This document shows, in pieces, positions 53,601-54,035 of a stretch of DNA of 54,035 nucleotides (positions are counted from its first letter, which is position 1; each line of letters begins with the position of its first letter). Source of the DNA: Bordetella parapertussis (GTDB taxonomy: Bacteria > Pseudomonadota > Gammaproteobacteria > Burkholderiales > Burkholderiaceae_C); the NCBI GenBank assembly GCA_945878355.1, contig CAMCTC010000022.1, positions 1 through 54,035 on the forward strand, in the 5' to 3' direction. Position numbers and translations under genes: made by a program. The notes beneath the pieces were generated by a model. It made no database searches. It was not told the DNA's origin and saw nothing but the letters and a program-made list of their open reading frames with translations.

Positions 53601-54035
53601 GTGGTCACCGGCAGCGCCAAGCCCGGTGCGACCGTGGCGCTGACGCTGGGCGCTGGCAATGTGCGCAGCGTCGTCGCCGACGCGCAAGGCGTCTGGCGCT
53701 ACACGCTGGCAGCGGCCGACATCGCCGCGATGGGGCAGGGCAGCGAGACCATCACCGCCACCGCCACCGCCACCGACGCCGCGGGCAACACCAGCCCGGC
53801 GGGAACCCGCACCATCAGCGTCGACACGCTGGCGCCTGCAGCGCCCAGCATCACCGCGGTGATCGACGATGTGCTGCCGGTCACCGGCGCGGTCGTCAGT
53901 GGCGGCGCCAGCAACGACACGCTGCTGGAGATCCGCGGCACGGCCGAGGCCGGCGCCAAGGTCAGCGTCTACAACGGCGCCGAGCTGCTCGGCACCGCGC
54001 AGGCAGACGCCAGCGGCGCCTGGCGCTTCAGCACG
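50649..54035 (+). CDS. Giant Ig-like-repeat surface protein with BapA-type prefix (partial, window edge)
   Basis: An uninterrupted frame runs from ATG at 50649 to the edge (1129 residues visible). Residues ~1-75 form a BapA-prefix-like domain (LQAGQAHKFKAKAGERYRIVK). A short hydrophobic glycine-rich stretch (GWVGAALLLGMAG, ~160) and Pro/Val-rich linker precede a first bacterial Ig-like domain from ~205 (DGSWRFTPASDLADGAHRVS is its typical end). A calcium-site-like DSNRNNRWDAGE (421-432) leads into a helical region (~440-790); further Ig-like modules end in WSFTPGTPLADGTHG, WRYTLAAADIA and WRFST. There is no N-terminal Sec signal, as expected for type I-secreted adhesins that carry a C-terminal signal, which is out of view. 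Likely an adhesin or biofilm protein. Confidence 0.85.
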   Translation, partial: MTKNSTLALHNGKTEQTLQAGQAHKFKAKAGERYRIVKRQGGDEQLLDNVVAKRSGDDLQLRYQDGTQVTLENYYVECKALAACDITLPGPDGGLYRPGAESAAGAALADGSHLVYAHGAPDTLMAMAQGQPAMLSALAGLQGAQISYIPADSSALAGYGWVGAALLLGMAGGGGQAAPVVVAPVAPPKDSVAPLLPTSPWVASDDVAPITGVIADKASTNDARPTFSGSGAEAGATVTLVEGNVVLGTTLVAADGSWRFTPASDLADGAHRVSYSLTDAAGNQSATSAAIEFTVDTAAPQVLRVALDPADDGNATNGVDLRVTLAPGANAGDIVATVVARDGVVVQTISSTLSSKDIAAGQLSVHVDAASVTVDGRYSVTTQLTDPAGNQGLPVSNTAAFTVFTGLVHDDYLANAFVFVDSNRNNRWDAGEATTQTDARGYFKFAFDPQGAPVLAIGGVDTASGAANSGVVYRAYTGAIDASAAGVDIVLSPLSSLIAAVADQAAAKGQAIDGAALLAAAQVVNKVLSLGSSDPGGLLNFDPVAASAAAGASAGDRGMLSANRQLGLLFSATAAIVDGAAGDAPTGTGSAMGIGALAGLVLVRNQSQTAVSLSNTADIEATVQRTMDAANTSGFTQDLRASTPADLTLLSSVIGGYNARVNTTTQAGPQSADAVATLRAASDQLLPLLNKSGSEAASDRGGDISLSSSLATLSSGVAGQADVAAYVKTQSDAVSQVSAVFETNDAVGKVGRLIQLDIQLPSLGLGDAVDSLLLSGLPAGVELLRIDPLTGVATVLQPAGGVYAVAPQDAGYLAIRSASVVSGSLTLAATNLVGKTSTAYSGTLAIQIGALPAINQVTLDAAVDDIGSVKGALAKGAITDDAMPTLTGSLSLALAPGDSVAVYDGALFLGNATVSGRTWSFTPGTPLADGTHGLSARVLSGALSGEKVQSASSPFNLSVDSLVLAPVIDVVATDDLVNAAEQRSVVTGSAKPGATVALTLGAGNVRSVVADAQGVWRYTLAAADIAAMGQGSETITATATATDAAGNTSPAGTRTISVDTLAPAAPSITAVIDDVLPVTGAVVSGGASNDTLLEIRGTAEAGAKVSVYNGAELLGTAQADASGAWRFST

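Overview
The window is GC-rich, densely coded bacterial DNA. The gene content points to a betaproteobacterium of the order Burkholderiales, probably near the Comamonadaceae / Rubrivivax-Leptothrix lineages. The pointers are a PHB-cycle reductase, a DUF2788 micro-membrane protein, the map-glnD-mnmH arrangement, an imuA-imuB SOS pair and a yqjD-yqjE-yqjK set. This placement is inferred from gene families, not from a database search. No rRNA, tRNA, CRISPR array, insertion sequence or prophage was seen, and no intergenic gap exceeds about 270 bases.

Layout. (1) 1-8.8 kb: the 3' end of an acetoacetyl-CoA reductase gene, then a lactate-utilisation locus on the minus strand in transcription order lutA-lutB-type genes (lutA, lutC, lutB), an FAD/Fe-S D-lactate dehydrogenase and the permease lldP. 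The first four genes are translationally coupled by 4-base overlaps. A divergent GntR/FadR-type regulator (LldR-like) faces the operon, and two operator-like palindromes about 106 bp apart lie between or over the two starts. (2) 8.8-15.1 kb: a minus-strand housekeeping run of map, glnD, mnmH and three membrane proteins (DUF2189, DUF2788, YitT-like). (3) 15.2-22.3 kb: purL, a Tat/lipoprotein-type Acg nitroreductase-like protein, a MarR regulator, a truncated 2-hydroxyacid dehydrogenase and an SDR. (4) 22.5-31.7 kb: a single-chain biotin-dependent carboxylase (biotin carboxylase, biotinyl and carboxyltransferase in one 1146-residue chain), a methyltransferase, a TTC38-like TPR protein, a PuuD membrane-domain protein, an LLM flavin oxidoreductase, a Cys-rich lipoprotein and thrH. 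(5) 31.7-42.3 kb: aldehyde dehydrogenase, HtrA-like protease, thioesterase, a 384-residue protein of unknown function, then TauD-type dioxygenase, WYL regulator, ThDP enzyme, GST, aldo/keto reductase and AhpD-like genes. (6) 42.3-50.4 kb: msbA, SOS-type imuA-imuB behind a textbook LexA box, DUF1801, GNAT, the yqjDEK set and dbpA. (7) 50.6 kb to the edge: the first 1129 residues of a giant Ig-like-repeat, BapA-prefix surface protein.

How the genes work together: region 1 is one coherent system in which lactate is imported by LldP and oxidised to pyruvate by LutABC (L-lactate) and the Dld protein (D-lactate) under LldR control. The imuAB pair is the accessory half of an SOS mutasome whose polymerase DnaE2 is not encoded beside it. 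The yqjDEK set is a ribosome/envelope stress module. Many other genes are single-gene transcription units at convergent or divergent boundaries, several marked by good inverted repeats.

The most interesting non-gene signals are: an imuA promoter whose -10 element lies inside the LexA box and predicts a leaderless mRNA; a hairpin that would pair with the yqjD Shine-Dalgarno sequence; a scatter of 12-bp (and 9-, 18-bp) tandem repeats at gene starts between 20 and 45 kb; and a potentially structured leader before the giant adhesin. I did not find a clearly undescribed multi-gene system. The best candidates for something new are the unknown 384-residue protein (34938-36092), the single-chain carboxylase with its divergent SDR, and these RNA/DNA signals.
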